A stretch of DNA of 64,000 nucleotides from Pholiota molesta (taxonomy: Eukaryota > Basidiomycota > Agaricomycetes > Agaricales > Strophariaceae): the NCBI GenBank assembly GCA_014925825.1, contig JACGCK010000005.1, positions 558,001 through 622,000 of the forward strand, written 5' to 3'. The number at the start of each line of letters is the position of its first letter. Position 1 is the stretch's first letter. The position numbers and the translations under genes are program-made. Of this stretch, positions 22,177-34,112 are shown piece after piece. The notes below the pieces were generated by a model. It was not told the origin of the DNA and searched no databases. It was given only the letters and a program-made list of their open reading frames with translations.

Positions 22177-23586
22177 ATGGTATGCCTATCTACCCGTCGA
22201 ACGGATTTTTGGACTTATACCCGCTCAGCATAATGTCAAACGCACTCGTCAAACCGCTGAAGAACGCGAGGCTCGGCAGCGTCGCGAGCGTGCCAAGATA
22301 GAAGAGTTCACAAAGCTTTCAGAGACCGTACTCGCCAAGGTATGCGACAGTCCTATAGTTTACCACTCTTTCTCATACTTTGGGTGGATGACAGAAGAAG
22401 GAACGGGACTGGTCGCAGGACGCGTTTAATTTCACCACACGACTGCTTCAGGTTAACCCCGAATTCTACACTGTCTGGAACTATCGCAGGAACATTTTAA
22501 CCAACGGCGTCTTTCCCAACAGGTAAGATAACAGCTGCATATCTAATATGTCTGACAATTCGAATCAGTTCCCCAGAAGGCATAAACAATGTCCTCGCCG
22601 ATGACTTGGCCATGACCATGTCTGCCCTGAAAGCGCACCCCAAAGTGTACTGGATATGGAATCATCGGAGATGGTGCCTAGAGAATGTCCCAAATGGCCC
22701 AGGGAAAGAGGGAGATGCCGATTTCCTTGGGTGGAAAGAAAGCGCGTGGAACAGGGAGCTCTTCGTCGTAGAGAAGATGCTGGATGCGGATCCACGGAAT
22801 TGTACGTTATTCCGCTTCATTAATGACTTTCGCTAATAGGAACATTTGATAGTCCATGCATGGGATTATAGGCGGTATGTTCTAGCGGGGATGCCTACTC
22901 CCAAGCCAGAGTCCGCGGAACTGGCCTACACGTCTCGGAAGATCGAAGCGAACTTCTCAAATTTCTCTGCATGGCATCAGCGGTCCAAGACACTAACTTC
23001 GTTGTGGGAACAAGGAAAGCTAGATGAGGCAAAGTCAAGGGAGCAAGGTATGAATTTCTGTACAGTTCCTTCCATATGACTGTGATTTGACTGACACCTT
23101 GGCCAGAATTCGAATTACTAAGGAATGCCATGTACACCGACCCAAATGACCAGAGTGTGTGGATGTATCACCGTTGGCTAGTTGGAACAGGTACGTCGCT
23201 CCTTAAGCTGTTCCCCGTCAAGCTAATAGCGGGTTATTGCCCAGATGGAGGAGCTGAACTACTGGAGAGGGAGATCGCGGCTATCCAGGAACTGCTAGAT
23301 GAGCAGCCTGACAGTAAATGTGCGTCGGAAATCCATTTACTCAGATCTAGCTTGATTTTGATAAACTACTAGGGTGTATGGAATCCGTCGTCCACTATAA
23401 ACTACTGCTGCTTCAGAAAACGTCGGGCGCAGAGGCCAATGCCTTATCGGAAGAGTGTCGAGGTTTGTTAAGGCGACTTCAAGAGCTAGACCCTTCACGA
23501 CGAAGGCGATATCAAGACCTTGGTACGTTCAGAGCCTTTGACTCCCAACAACTATTTAACCATGCTCGCAAGAACTCGGACTATAA
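22177..23586 (+). CDS. BET4: Rab geranylgeranyltransferase alpha subunit (Bet4)
   Basis: Alpha subunit of type II protein prenyltransferase, which with Bet2 prenylates Rab GTPases such as Ypt1. Exons: 22177..22179, 22229..22339, 22395..22522, 22569..22801, 22853..23047, 23107..23190, 23245..23319, 23373..23522, 23573..23586; 993 nt, 330 residues, frame intact. PFTA repeats show the W-x-x-R-R pattern: [49 protein letters not shown] and [11 protein letters not shown]. The start codon is alone in the first coding exon: ATG at 22177 followed by a gtatgc donor, then [12 protein letters not shown], the usual family start. The last exon is less certain; the acceptor at 23572 gives a typical 50-nt intron and ends ELGL, while an alternative acceptor at 23634 would extend the protein by about ten residues. 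Confidence 0.92.
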
Positions 23587-24196
23587 GGACATTTCATTTA
23601 ATACAAGAAGCATACTGCTGTGTACAAATCGCAGAACATAACAATTCATTTCCTTCTTTTCCACGGGCATGCATCCAATAGTCGATCAGTGGAAGATAAG
23701 ATCAGGAATTGGATCTGCCAATCGGCGGAATGGAGGCATTTAGCACTTGCATTCACCGGGCTTGCATGCGCATCTAGAGTAAGGCGTCAGACAAAAATAG
23801 ACGATGAAGGAGGCTATAGGACTGACGACGCGCCGCAGTTGCAGGAGCTGCTGCCGCAGCTGGCCTGGTTAGCAGGGGTGTTGATAGCCTAGAGAGATAA
23901 GATGTTTAGGACGACAAGATGACGGGGTATGGATCACATACAGAGATCATGGTTATTGATGGGGAGTTATCTCGGTTTGTGAGAGGATGAGAGGAGAAGA
24001 TAATGGCTCACTGCGGAGGATTTTATATCTCAAGTATTTGCCGGTGTTTGGCTGGTCATGGGCCTCCCATCTTGGACGAGGGGGCATTGCCCAATGAGGC
24101 ACCGGCGAGTGCCGAGCACGCCGCTGCCTCGTGTTTCGGGCGTGTTCAACTTGTCGCCAGAAAGTTCGTCTGCTCCTCCTTGCACCCTCCGCAACC
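23587..24196. other. Intergenic region between BET4 and the EDC4-like gene
   Basis: About 610 bp with no convincing exon. A small plus-strand ORF reaching 23892 overlaps the BET4 3' end and has no recognised family. A GC-rich stretch (24040-24190) precedes the EDC4-like start. Confidence 0.45.
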
Positions 24197-27100
24197 ATGG
24201 ATAACCGTGCAAATCTGCACGACTCCCTCTTCTCCAGGAACTCAACGCCCCCGACGTCCTCGCCCCAGCACCAGCCCTTCCCCCCTCCCAGGTTTCCAAC
24301 AACTCGTCCCCAAACCTCATCGACTCGCTCTTCCAAAACATCTCCGCCCCCGCCCCCGTCGAACACCAGGTCTCTGCCCCCGCAGCCACCAGCCCTGAGT
24401 CTCATCCGGTGGACAGCTATCATGATGCATCTGGGGTCACGTCGGTGATGTCCTTGCCAGAGGATACCGCCATCTCTCCCAACTCTATTGCGGAGCGTCA
24501 GAACTCCTTGCTGTCGCTCATAGGTGCGCCCGCGGCCAATCGTCCTCCGCTTGTCCAGCCGCAACAGCCACAGCCGCAACAGACTCAGCAGCAACCTCAG
24601 CAGGTGCCTACCCCTCCTGGCTCATCGCAACGATCAAATGCGTCTCCCCCACATACTGAGACTCAAAAAATGTTGGAACAAATGATTGGAGGAGGGTGAG
24701 TGTTTTGATCTCAAGTTTCTTCTGTGTTGCCTTTGGAATGCGATACTGACGACGCTATATAATTGCAGCACTTCTTCGAGGTCGACGATTATTCTGATAC
24801 CAAAGGAATAGTAATCAACAACAGCCTGCCCCTTCCCCTCCTTTCACCCAGCGTGAAGACTACCGTAACTTTGGCCAGTATGATCAGGGAAGCGATACAT
24901 CCCCGCGAACGCGTACCATCCCGAACCCTCATATCCCTCCTCCGCCTCCTCAACCCCAACAAATTCCACCTCCTTCGCCACGCAGGTCAATGTTTGAATT
25001 CACCTCAGCTTTCGATCATCTTTCGTCCACGGCTGCCACTGTCAAGAAAAAGCCGGTCCCAGTCCAAGCCCAACCATCCAATGCAAGCGAGGATTCGGGA
25101 TCTTGGAGCACTCTTCCTGACCCCAAGCGCCAATCGGTTGAAAATTTGCTCGAGAACCTTACGCGAGGACAGCCTCAGGCCTCTTCTCAACCTCAGCCAC
25201 CAGCTTACGAGTCCTATTTGTCTGGGAATGACTTCACGCAGCAGCTTGAGCAAAGTCCTGGAAGGGCTCCCTTGCCGCCCATTCCTAGCGGGAAGCCAAT
25301 TGCTATCCCTAATCGCACCTCATCGCCCCGCGGTTCGTCTCCCAAAAATCAGACCTTGCATCGCCCTCAACCTCGTGCGGCTGAAATCAACATCAATCAG
25401 CAAACATCGTATTCGACGAACATGCCTTTCCCTCCTGGGCTTCGACACGAGAAGGATGGCTCTCCAGGCCCTCGGGGTAGCGGTGTCAGGCAGCCCAAGC
25501 CAACTCAACCTCAAGCCCAACCTCAGCCTCAAACCCAGCCGCCGAAATATCCTACTATCAAACCTCAAGAGAGTCCTGCGTAAGTTCTGGATTAACAATT
25601 TCGAAGTTGATTTGCTTCTGACTCCACACATACAGCCCTCCATCGCAAAACATCATCTTCGATATCTCGCAGCCATTGGACGAGGTTCAAGCAAGGGAGG
25701 CTGTCAAGTGGACTCCCATTGCTCTCGTCAAGCAAGATTCAGTCTTTTTGCCTGGTACTACCATCGGCGCTACTCACTGGGTAGCCTATGCTATGACGAG
25801 AGGTACGTGCTAATTTTTGACCGCGCTGACGCGTCTCGCGTCTAATTCTAATTAATATTTAGGACGCGTCCGGGTGATCTCTCGATCCAGCGGAGATCGC
25901 ACACTGCTCCAACTTCCTCAAATCTTTTCAGTGACTGCTAGTGTTATCGACATGGCAGTTTACGGCAATCGACTGGCAGGAGTGACGTCTGATGGTGGCT
26001 TTGTGGTCTGGGAGCTGCCTGAGATGATCACAGACGATGCTCCGTAAGTCACACCAAACTTATTTTTATTCCTTATCTTCTGGGTTATTGAATTGTTCCT
26101 TGCAGCGGCCGTGTTTTGCTTTGCCTGCCACCAACAGGTGACCCACACGATGCTATCCGGGCGGTCAAGTGGCACCCCAAGGAGGCTGATATTTTAGCTA
26201 TCGCCGCAGACGATAAAATCTATGTCATTGATTTGGCGAACACACACGCCCTTCATGGACAACCTTTGCCTCATTCAGACCTCCATCACATTGGGCAGCT
26301 TTTCAATGTCCATTCGGTAAGCCCATTCAAAGGTTTTTTTTGTGTCTGGAAGATTCTAATCAATTTCCTTGTAGCCTGTTGTTGCTTTTGATTTTGACGT
26401 TTCCCACTATGCATTGGCTACGATATCAGAAGATTCGACCCTTACGATTTGGAATATGCAGGATAACATGCCATATACGGTGCACAAAATTCGCGGAGAT
26501 GACACGCCCTCTTCTTTAGCATTCGTTGATGGCGGTATCGTTGTCGGAAGGAGGAATGGAACCGTATTCCAACTTCTCTCTTCTTCTAGCAAAGCCATCC
26601 TTTCCACCATCAGCTTCGTAAACGGGATCCAAGATGACCCAGAGATGTTTGGTCATATCACCTACGACACGCGCATCCAGACGTTGTGGGTCGCCAACAG
26701 TCGCCGAGAAAGTCTAATCGCTCTCAAACTTCACATTGAGACCACTTACTCCGGAGGTGAAGAGACCGTGCGTGGTTATATCGAGCAGGTGGCCGAGTTC
26801 TCCGGCATCAAGCCCACGATTCATTTCGTCATCTTGACTGCAGATGCCGACCCCCATGGTGATGAGGCGCATGCGGCTTGTGTCGCTGCGAAGATCGCTC
26901 CAGGCGAACTGGCTCTCGTCGGTTTCTCCGTGCACTCCACCGGTGTCGACCAGGTTCTAATCCGCAAGGAGTGGTTCGACAGCGCGCTGGTGCATGCTGA
27001 AAGCAAATTCCCCTTTGTTGATTCTCAATATCAGCAGCTTTTGGAGAACAAGGCTCGTCAGCCCGCGGCACCTCTGCCGCAGTCGGGCGCTCAGTCGCAG

Positions 27101-29015
27101 CCTTCTGTTGCATCATATGCTCCGCCTCGTGCCCGGACACCACCCTCCGATGACGTGGAGAACGAGTATTCTGAGGGTCAACGTTCCACGACGGACCAGA
27201 AGACCAAAGGCCCCAAGAACAAGAATGTCAATTGGAAGGAAGAGAGTGGCAAGGACAAGGACAACAAGGCGTCAAAGTCCACTGATGCGGCGCTCATTAG
27301 CGAGTCGTCACTTGGCCAGGCCTTGTCCAGGGAAATTAAAAAGACGGAAGAGAGTTTACACAGCCGCATTGGGAAGCTTATTGGTAAAGAGATGGACAAA
27401 CAACGTGAGCTTGTTTGAAGCTGTTCTTCCTTTGCGGTTGCCAATGTCCTCACGCCCCCCTGCAGATCAACGGTTTGAAGAGACTCGTCTACATGAACAG
27501 GCTGAGGACTTTGCACGCCAGGAGAAGATCCTTAAGTTGATCTCGACTGAGCTCACAAGAAACACGACTCGTGTTGTGGAGATGGCTGTCAAGACTGAGA
27601 TTCAGAACTCGGTGCTGCCCTCGCTTGAGAACATCACCAGGAACGAAGTCAAGGCGAGCCTCAACGAGCACGTCGGCCATGGTCTGGTGGAAACTATCAA
27701 CAGGGTGTGTATCTAAGTTGTGCTATATACGCTTTTGGTCGCTCACGTCCTGTTTAGAGCCTGCCAACTGAAATGGAGAAGCTCCTCCTTCGTCCGACGA
27801 TTTCGAACCACTTCGCGAATATCTTGTCCACTGCGCTGACGCCGATGATTGAGCATCATATCAAGGAAATACTGACCACTACTTTCTTCCAATTCCACTC
27901 AAACCAGACTGCTGCGATGCATCAAGATTTGATGCGTGAGCTAAGAAAGAGCTTTCAGTTATCAAGTCGGAATTGGGTAAATGGCAGACTGAGTCGGCGA
28001 GGGCGCAAGAGGTTAGTACAATTATACAGGCACTCTCGCCGTGATCTCTGGTGTTGATACATTTGTGTTTTTAGGGCAACATCCGTGAACTGGAACTTAC
28101 TGTCGAGCTTTATCTGATCAAGTGAAGTATCTAAGTGTCAGCACCATCCCACCACATGCCCACAGCCATCGCAGCCTCAACAAGGTCCTTCGGCGGGGCC
28201 GTCTGTTCCTCAACAGCAGCAAGGGAACTTGAATCCTCCCCATCTGCGCCAGGCCAATCTTCCTCCTGTGAACCAGCCCATTACTGGATACATGCACAAC
28301 CATTCTTCCTTCCCCCCACAGGGCCCACCTCCTCAGCAGCAGCAGCAGCCGGCTCATATCAACAACAACAGTGGTACAGCCCCATCGCCGCCCCGCAGGC
28401 TTCTGTTCCTGCAACCCTGCCCCAGGCGCCTCCCGTTATTCCTTCGCAGGAGCGGACGCCGCCTCTCAAGTCCGATCAGTGGGACGAAAGCTATCTCAGC
28501 GTTCTGCACGCGCAAGACTCGAGCAAGCTTCGTGATCTGCTAGCGAGGACAAATTCAGAACTCGTCTTCCCGTTGAACGGGACACCGCTCGTTTCTCAAG
28601 CTGTTATTCTAACTCTCATCATAGAGTGAGTGGCGCTTAATTTCAGCCGATAGGTTCATGTGCTTATTTTTCTTTTCTTTTAATTAGCTGTCTGCTGTTG
28701 TTGGCGATACTGCACCGAATGACGAGACCTTCAAGACTTCGTTGTGGTGGCTGCAGCGAGTTTCAAGCCTTCTTCGTCCGGAGGTACGTTTTCTACGTTC
28801 GGTGGTTTGCGTACTTCAGTTTATATTTACCCCCTTTATTTCAGGACAAGCTTATCGCCGACTTCATACCCCGAGTGATTCCTACAGTCCAACAGTCGCT
28901 CAACACTACCAAGCAGCGGCTAGCCATCCTGCCTGGTGGTTTGGGTACGATGGAGACTGCACGCGCACTTTCTGACATCCAAGAATCTCTCCGCCGCAAG
29001 ATTGGCCAACAGTAA
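24197..29015 (+). CDS. Enhancer of mRNA decapping 4 (Edc4/Ge-1)-like WD40 scaffold
   Basis: P-body scaffold protein that in animals and plants couples Dcp1/Dcp2 to decapping. Exons: 24197..24695, 24806..25579, 25636..25802, 25863..26043, 26106..26316, 26375..27404, 27466..27704, 27758..28011, 28075..28625, 28688..28783, 28845..29015, about 1392 residues. The order is a Pro/Gln-rich disordered N-terminus, a WD40-like domain (AIRAVKWHPKEADILAIA, HYALATISEDSTLTIWNM, GRRNGTVFQLL), a charged linker, coiled coil (ELTRNTTRVVEMAVKTEI), a Gln/Pro-rich spacer, and the Ge-1 C-terminal helical domain. The exon 1/2 join at 24806 is the least certain. Apparent one-base losses lie near 24234, 27946, 28104, 28139, 28350 and 28620. 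Confidence 0.85.
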
Positions 29016-29577
29016 AAAAGCGGTTGAACCGCCCACTTACTCTTTGCTCGCCCTAATGTTTTTTTTTTTTGCGTTGTTTCGTACATGGGAGTACTTACAT
29101 GACTTGATACCACCTCAGACTACGGCCCTTTTTTGCACATATCTTGCTATGACTTGTTACGCTTCCTTTCTGTTATGATTGCTCAAATTTTCCTTGGTAC
29201 ATAGGTATGTACAGTGAGATGTTGTTGTACTCTGCCTCTCGTAAAACAGTTCCCTTCCCAGACTACGGGCTAGTTAGTAGCTCTTTATTTTTCCATTACC
29301 ACCCGATAGCTATTCCTCAGCTGGACCAAATTGTGACACTGAAGACTTTTAGTTGAACATCAAGCGTGCAACTCTCCAATGGCATCTCCCGGTCCGTTCT
29401 TTCAGTGTCACGGTTCACCAACACCGTGATCACACGACAGCACACGGATTTTAGACTCGATTCTGGAAAGATTATGTATGGCATGCCATACAGTTGTCTT
29501 GAACTGTTCCTCCTCTTCGTCGGTGTAAACCTGCTCAATTGCTCTCATAATCTATAAGCAATTTGATTTGCGACGTG
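29016..29577. other. Intergenic region between EDC4-like and M24 peptidase genes
   Basis: This 562-bp stretch is AT-rich, with poly-T at 29060-29071 in the probable 3' untranslated region. No protein-like ORF was seen. Confidence 0.5.
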
Positions 29578-32469
29578 ATGACCGCAGATAATGAGAAATC
29601 CCCAAATTCCAAACGCGACTTATCTCCTACACTACTATGGTCGAGGCTGAACAGGTGGCGACGCGAAACCGTTACTGGTCTTGTCCTTATCTGTGGTACA
29701 CTGTTCTTCTTATCCTTGTGCCATTTTGGAATTACTTTCAATCACGAAGCTCAGAAAACGGCCGATCCTCTTTCAGAGACTTCGTATAGTCATCTTTCTG
29801 GACATTGCGAGTCGGTCGCTTCGATATCCCACTCTGAATTTTTGTCTCGACAAGTCGAATTAGCGAAGACACTTCACGACCTTGGTGCTTCCGCTTACAT
29901 TGCGGAATCTGGCGCAAATACACAATTTTTTGGGAACTTTTCAAAAGCACAATGGTCCTTATCCGAGCGACCTTTGCTGTTGATTATTGCGCCAGGAATT
30001 TTGGAATCTCAGGTTGCGGAAATCCGCCCACTTGTTACTGTATTGACTCCAAAAGTAAGCAAACACAAGCCATGTATCTCTATCCAATCTTAATCAAACA
30101 ATATGTACACAGTTTGAGGCCACGCGTGCCAAATCGCTTCCAATCCCGAGTGTCGAAGGTATCAACTACGTCGAATGGGCGGAAGATGAAGACCCGTATG
30201 CAAAGGCATTATCAGCTCTCCGTCCTGCGTCAAAAATCAACATGCTCTCGGATCACAAGATTTTTGTTGACAACAGTATCCGAAAGTTCATCGTCGACGG
30301 ACTGTATCGCGCCTCGGGGTCGGAGCCGAGCTTCAGTGTCTTTCAAGATCGCTTACCCACCAATTTAAAGAGTAGCCTTTCCCGCTCGCAAGACAATCTG
30401 CGACCTTCTACCCATATACTATCGGCTCCACTGGAAGTTACCCACTGCGCGAAAGAAAGTCCGAAACGGAACTCGAAATTCTCAAATGTGCCAATGAGGT
30501 GAGCACCACATCGAATACACTCTTGGAGATATGCTCCATCCTCCCTGCTATGTATGCATTCTTCACTAAACTATGCTAGGCTACATGTTCCCTTTTTACT
30601 TCCATTCTGAGAGCCAACGGCTCGACAAGATGGACAAGCCAACTCTACATGAGGGTGTCTGCGCTCCTATCCTATGACCAGTTCTTTGGTTGATGAGATT
30701 TATCTTCTATTTTTCTATCACTCCTATTGTTTCAGCAATAGTACACATTGCCAATGCCCACTCCAGTGGCATGTGTTCGCCTGCCGGAGGAGGGAAAGTG
30801 GCATATTCCGTGACGCCGCATTTGCTTGTGCTTGTCAGCGGAGCCATCGCATCGAATCTCGTATCTCAGATTCTTGCCACCCATTTCTTCCCTCTTTTTG
30901 GCCAAATATACACGAAACTACGACTGGGATTCCTGATATAGTTTCCTGTTTGCTGACTTGTTGCTTGTTGCACCACTCTCTCACTGTCAGGCCACGCTGC
31001 TCGCTATTCGGGATGTACACAAAAAGCTGGTTCCTGGGATTCATGAATCCTATGCCCGGAGCATGATGTCCACTGCTCTCGGCGCCGCAGGGCTCAAGGA
31101 CGGCGGATGCCTCACATTATTCGGGGGTATGTCTTTATTCATTCTTGTTCACCATACCTTGTATTCTTTCTATTTATCAAATTTTATCGATTTCGTACGT
31201 TGAGAATTTTCCCCGAGAGAGAGGACTTTTTTTGGCAACTCAATCCCTCCTCATTTGGGTCTTTGCCCGTTGTTACAATGTATCCCGGGTTGCCGCTACA
31301 CAAACGACCCCATCTGAATTCGACATTCAACCTTTAATCTTCTCTTGAGTACCTCGCAAAGTTTCCAGACAATGTTTCTGTCTTTTTATATTCTTCATGC
31401 ATTCATTTCTCTTCTCCGATCTCCGACAGTATACTTTCTGCCCAATTATCTTGATATTCAAAGGTTATTATAAATGTGGCAGCTCACATATATTGTTTTA
31501 GAGAACGCGGCCCTTCCCCATGGTAGCGGTACCGATCGCACTCTTACTGCCAATGACTTCGTGCTGTTTGACTGTACGGCCTCGTTGCACGGGTATTACA
31601 GCGACGTTACAAGGGTAAGTGCTATCTCATTACTTCGTACGCTTCGTCTTCCTACAAATTCTCGCATGCCATTCTTGCCCGCGGACCCATTTTTATTTTA
31701 TTCTATTTCTTTACCGAATTCAAGCTCTATCTATGCCATTCATTTGTTCACTATCCTCTCAACGATACCTCTAAACCGAAGTCAAGCTAATTTTTTATTT
31801 AGACTATCGCCCTCTCTTCGAAAGCGCCTCTGAGTTCAAGGCAGCTTGACCTCTGGTACCGCGTGCGCGCCGCTCAGCTCGTTGCCATCCATACAGCACG
31901 CAATGGTACCCTCACGAGGGCAGTCGACGCCGCGGCGCGTGCTGCCCTGCACGTCGATGGCGGGTGGGACCGATATTTTACGCACCGGCTAGGCCATGGT
32001 GCGTATAGTGGCTTTCATTTTGTGCCTTATCCATCTTTTCGTTCTACATATTGCTGATTTCGGATTTGATTTTGACTGTTGTCTGTGGACTTCAGGCATA
32101 GGATTGGAAGTGCATGAAGGCCCGTACCTCCGCGGCGGGAGTGACGATGTTATACAAGTAGGGCACACGTTCTCGGACGAGCCTGGAGTGTATATCGAGG
32201 GCGAGGTGGGTTTTTTCGTCCTCGATTTCTTTCATTGTTCTTTCGTATGCATCATCTGTTGTCAACTGGCCTCTGTACGAATCTGAACCCCATCAGATAC
32301 GCTGTTACTTATTTCCATTCTTCTGTTTCCAATCTGTAAAAGTATTGACCCTGGCATTATGTAGGTCGGCGTCCGCCTCGAGGACTGCTTTTTTATCAAC
32401 GCGGACGGGGTGGGCGAGTTTCTTACCGCGGGTGTGGGTGGGCTTAGCACTGCGCCATGGCTGCCGTGA
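29578..32469 (+). CDS. M24 family metallopeptidase (Xaa-Pro aminopeptidase/dipeptidase type), membrane-anchored
   Basis: Creatinase-fold, probably dimetal, peptidase acting on Xaa-Pro bonds. Exons: 29578..30054, 30113..30498, 30991..31126, 31502..31614, 31803..31998, 32096..32205, 32365..32469, about 507 residues. A transmembrane segment (about residues 32-54, VTGLVLICGTLFFLSLCHFG) after a basic stretch suggests a type II membrane or secretory-pathway form. Metal ligands are visible: two Asp in LFDCTASLHGYYSDVTR, His in HRLGHGIGLEVHEGP, Glu in SDEPGVYIEGE and Glu in VGVRLED. Exon 2 is one base short near 30445, where SAPLEVTH and LRERKSETELEI are in neighbouring frames. Introns of 492, 375 and 188 nt are far longer than others in the window. 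Confidence 0.88.
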
Positions 32470-33051
32470 AATCAAATATTGACATCAAATGTGCGACTAT
32501 GGAATACGTTTTAATACATTTAGATCTCTAGTCTTTTCTTTCAGGGCCAAATAATCATATGTAAATCATGGGAGTCTGTTCAGTGTTAGGAGTCTGGACT
32601 TTCGTTGCATAAAATGACAAATCTGACTGCCTCGGCCGGTAAATACCATTTTTTTTGAAATACCCAATACTTTTTTATATGTACTGAGACCCAAGAAGGA
32701 TCCCATCTCTGCTATTCTGCCTCTAGATTTAGATTTACCGAGTTCCCTCTTATTGCTGCAACGAGCTAGGACAAATGCAAGTACAGTCATAATTTGGTCA
32801 TAATACCAACATAATGCAGTCTAAGTTCTAATTAGTCATGTGAATGATATGTATGAGGCGCCGCGCCGTCCGGATTTGGCACGACATAGCTTTCTTGTGA
32901 ACTGCGTATTAGCTGCAGCCTCGCCTCAGCCGTCTGCGACATACGCTGTCGGTACAGCACTCGTCCTAATCCCTACTACGCCTATTGCTTACCTCTGCTA
33001 CGAAAATTCGATTAACGTCCTCTTCAGCACCTCTTCAACACCAAGATCACC
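32470..33051. other. Intergenic region between M24 peptidase and SFT2
   Basis: This 582-bp stretch has an AT-rich first half and a more mixed second half that serves as SFT2 promoter and leader. The overlapping plus-strand ORF from 32840 is in the wrong frame for SFT2 and lacks protein character. Confidence 0.5.
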
Positions 33052-33890
33052 ATGGCGCCGGGCAAGGGCTGGTTTAACCTCGAAGCTGGAACAGGTGTTA
33101 TTCCAGATACATCGTTTTTTGAAGGGGACTCTGCATTCAAATTCCTCAACCTGTCGAAAACGACGAGACTGTATGGATTTGCTGGCTGGTGGGCGGTGTA
33201 TTCTCCTACGTATCGAGCCTCACTCAGCGTCTACATGTCTTCTCGCCGCCTAGCTTGATTGCTGGCTTTGTGCTCAGTCTGCTGGGTACAATTGTCCTTA
33301 CATTTGGAATGCTGGCTCTATTTTCTAGTGAGTCCATAGAATAATCATCTTCCTGATTATTGTTAATTTGCTCGTGCGCAGCGCTTTATATCTTGGGGAC
33401 TGTCGTATCACTCATAGGGACAGGGTTTCTCATCGGCGTAAGTATACATACCCTGTTATAATTCGATCTGTCTGGCTCACATAAACTTTCTCCTCTAGTT
33501 CTTCAATCAACTCAAACTTGTAAGCAGGGTTTTTGGCAAAACTTCTTGGGAACGTCATTGAATTTCGGGCACTAGATGTTCAAACCTGTTCGTGTCGTTG
33601 CCAGTTTCATTTTTCTCGCTTCCATTGGTCTTGTATTTGTTGGAGCATTCGTTTTGCACAATGGCGTGAGTTCCAAAATGCCTTCATGACAAATCTACCG
33701 ATGTCTTAACACTTTTTTCCCCTAGGTTCTGTGTATAAGTAAGTGCAGCTATGAAGATCACGATGCCTTTCAGCTAACCCATTTCTTGACAGTCTTCGTC
33801 ATCATCGAATTCTTAGCTTTCACTTGGTACAACCTGTCCTACATCCCATATGCTCGCGCTGCTGTGACGAAAATGATCGGATTCGGCTAA
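33052..33890 (+). CDS. SFT2: Sft2-type Golgi vesicle transport protein (Got1/Sft2 family)
   Basis: Small tetraspanning membrane protein of the late Golgi that assists fusion of endosome-derived vesicles. Exons: 33052..33327, 33382..33437, 33499..33519, 33576..33665, 33726..33738, 33793..33890, about 184 residues. The hydrophilic N-terminus has the family motif LNLSKTTRLYGF. Four hydrophobic helices follow: one begins after the frame break, then GFVLSLLGTIVLTFGMLALF, ILGTVVSLIGTGFLIGFF and FIFLASIGLVFVGAFVLHNG, with a last segment CIIFVIIEFLAFTWYNLSYIP. Exons 3 and 5 are only 21 and 13 nt. Exon 1 lacks one G near 33189, separating YGFAG from VGGVFSYVSSL. Confidence 0.88.
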
Positions 33891-34112
33891 TTCACGATAC
33901 CCTGCCAATATTCCAATGAGAGGACGTCACCAAAACGTGTTCTATGTCTGTATTCACAGAAATCACGCCCTAGTTACACTGTTATCCTCTGCCAATAATT
34001 ATGTATTCATTATTGAAATTCATCCATTCAATCTATAGGCTACAGCTATAACAATGGTCTGAGACTGTGCAAGTATACAAATTGTGCTGATTTCTTTCTA
34101 GATTGTTTCAAC

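Noticed and set aside
24763..25845. 360-codon plus-strand ORF inside the EDC4-like gene
   Set aside because: The neighbouring frame carries the natural Pro/Gln-rich and WD40 sequence, and the ORF's composition is that of an out-of-frame shadow.
30690..30941. Small membrane protein encoded within the 492-nt intron of the M24 peptidase
   Set aside because: The ORF has hydrophobic stretches, but no family match, no start context and no splice evidence. It is kept only as a possibility under the intron finding.
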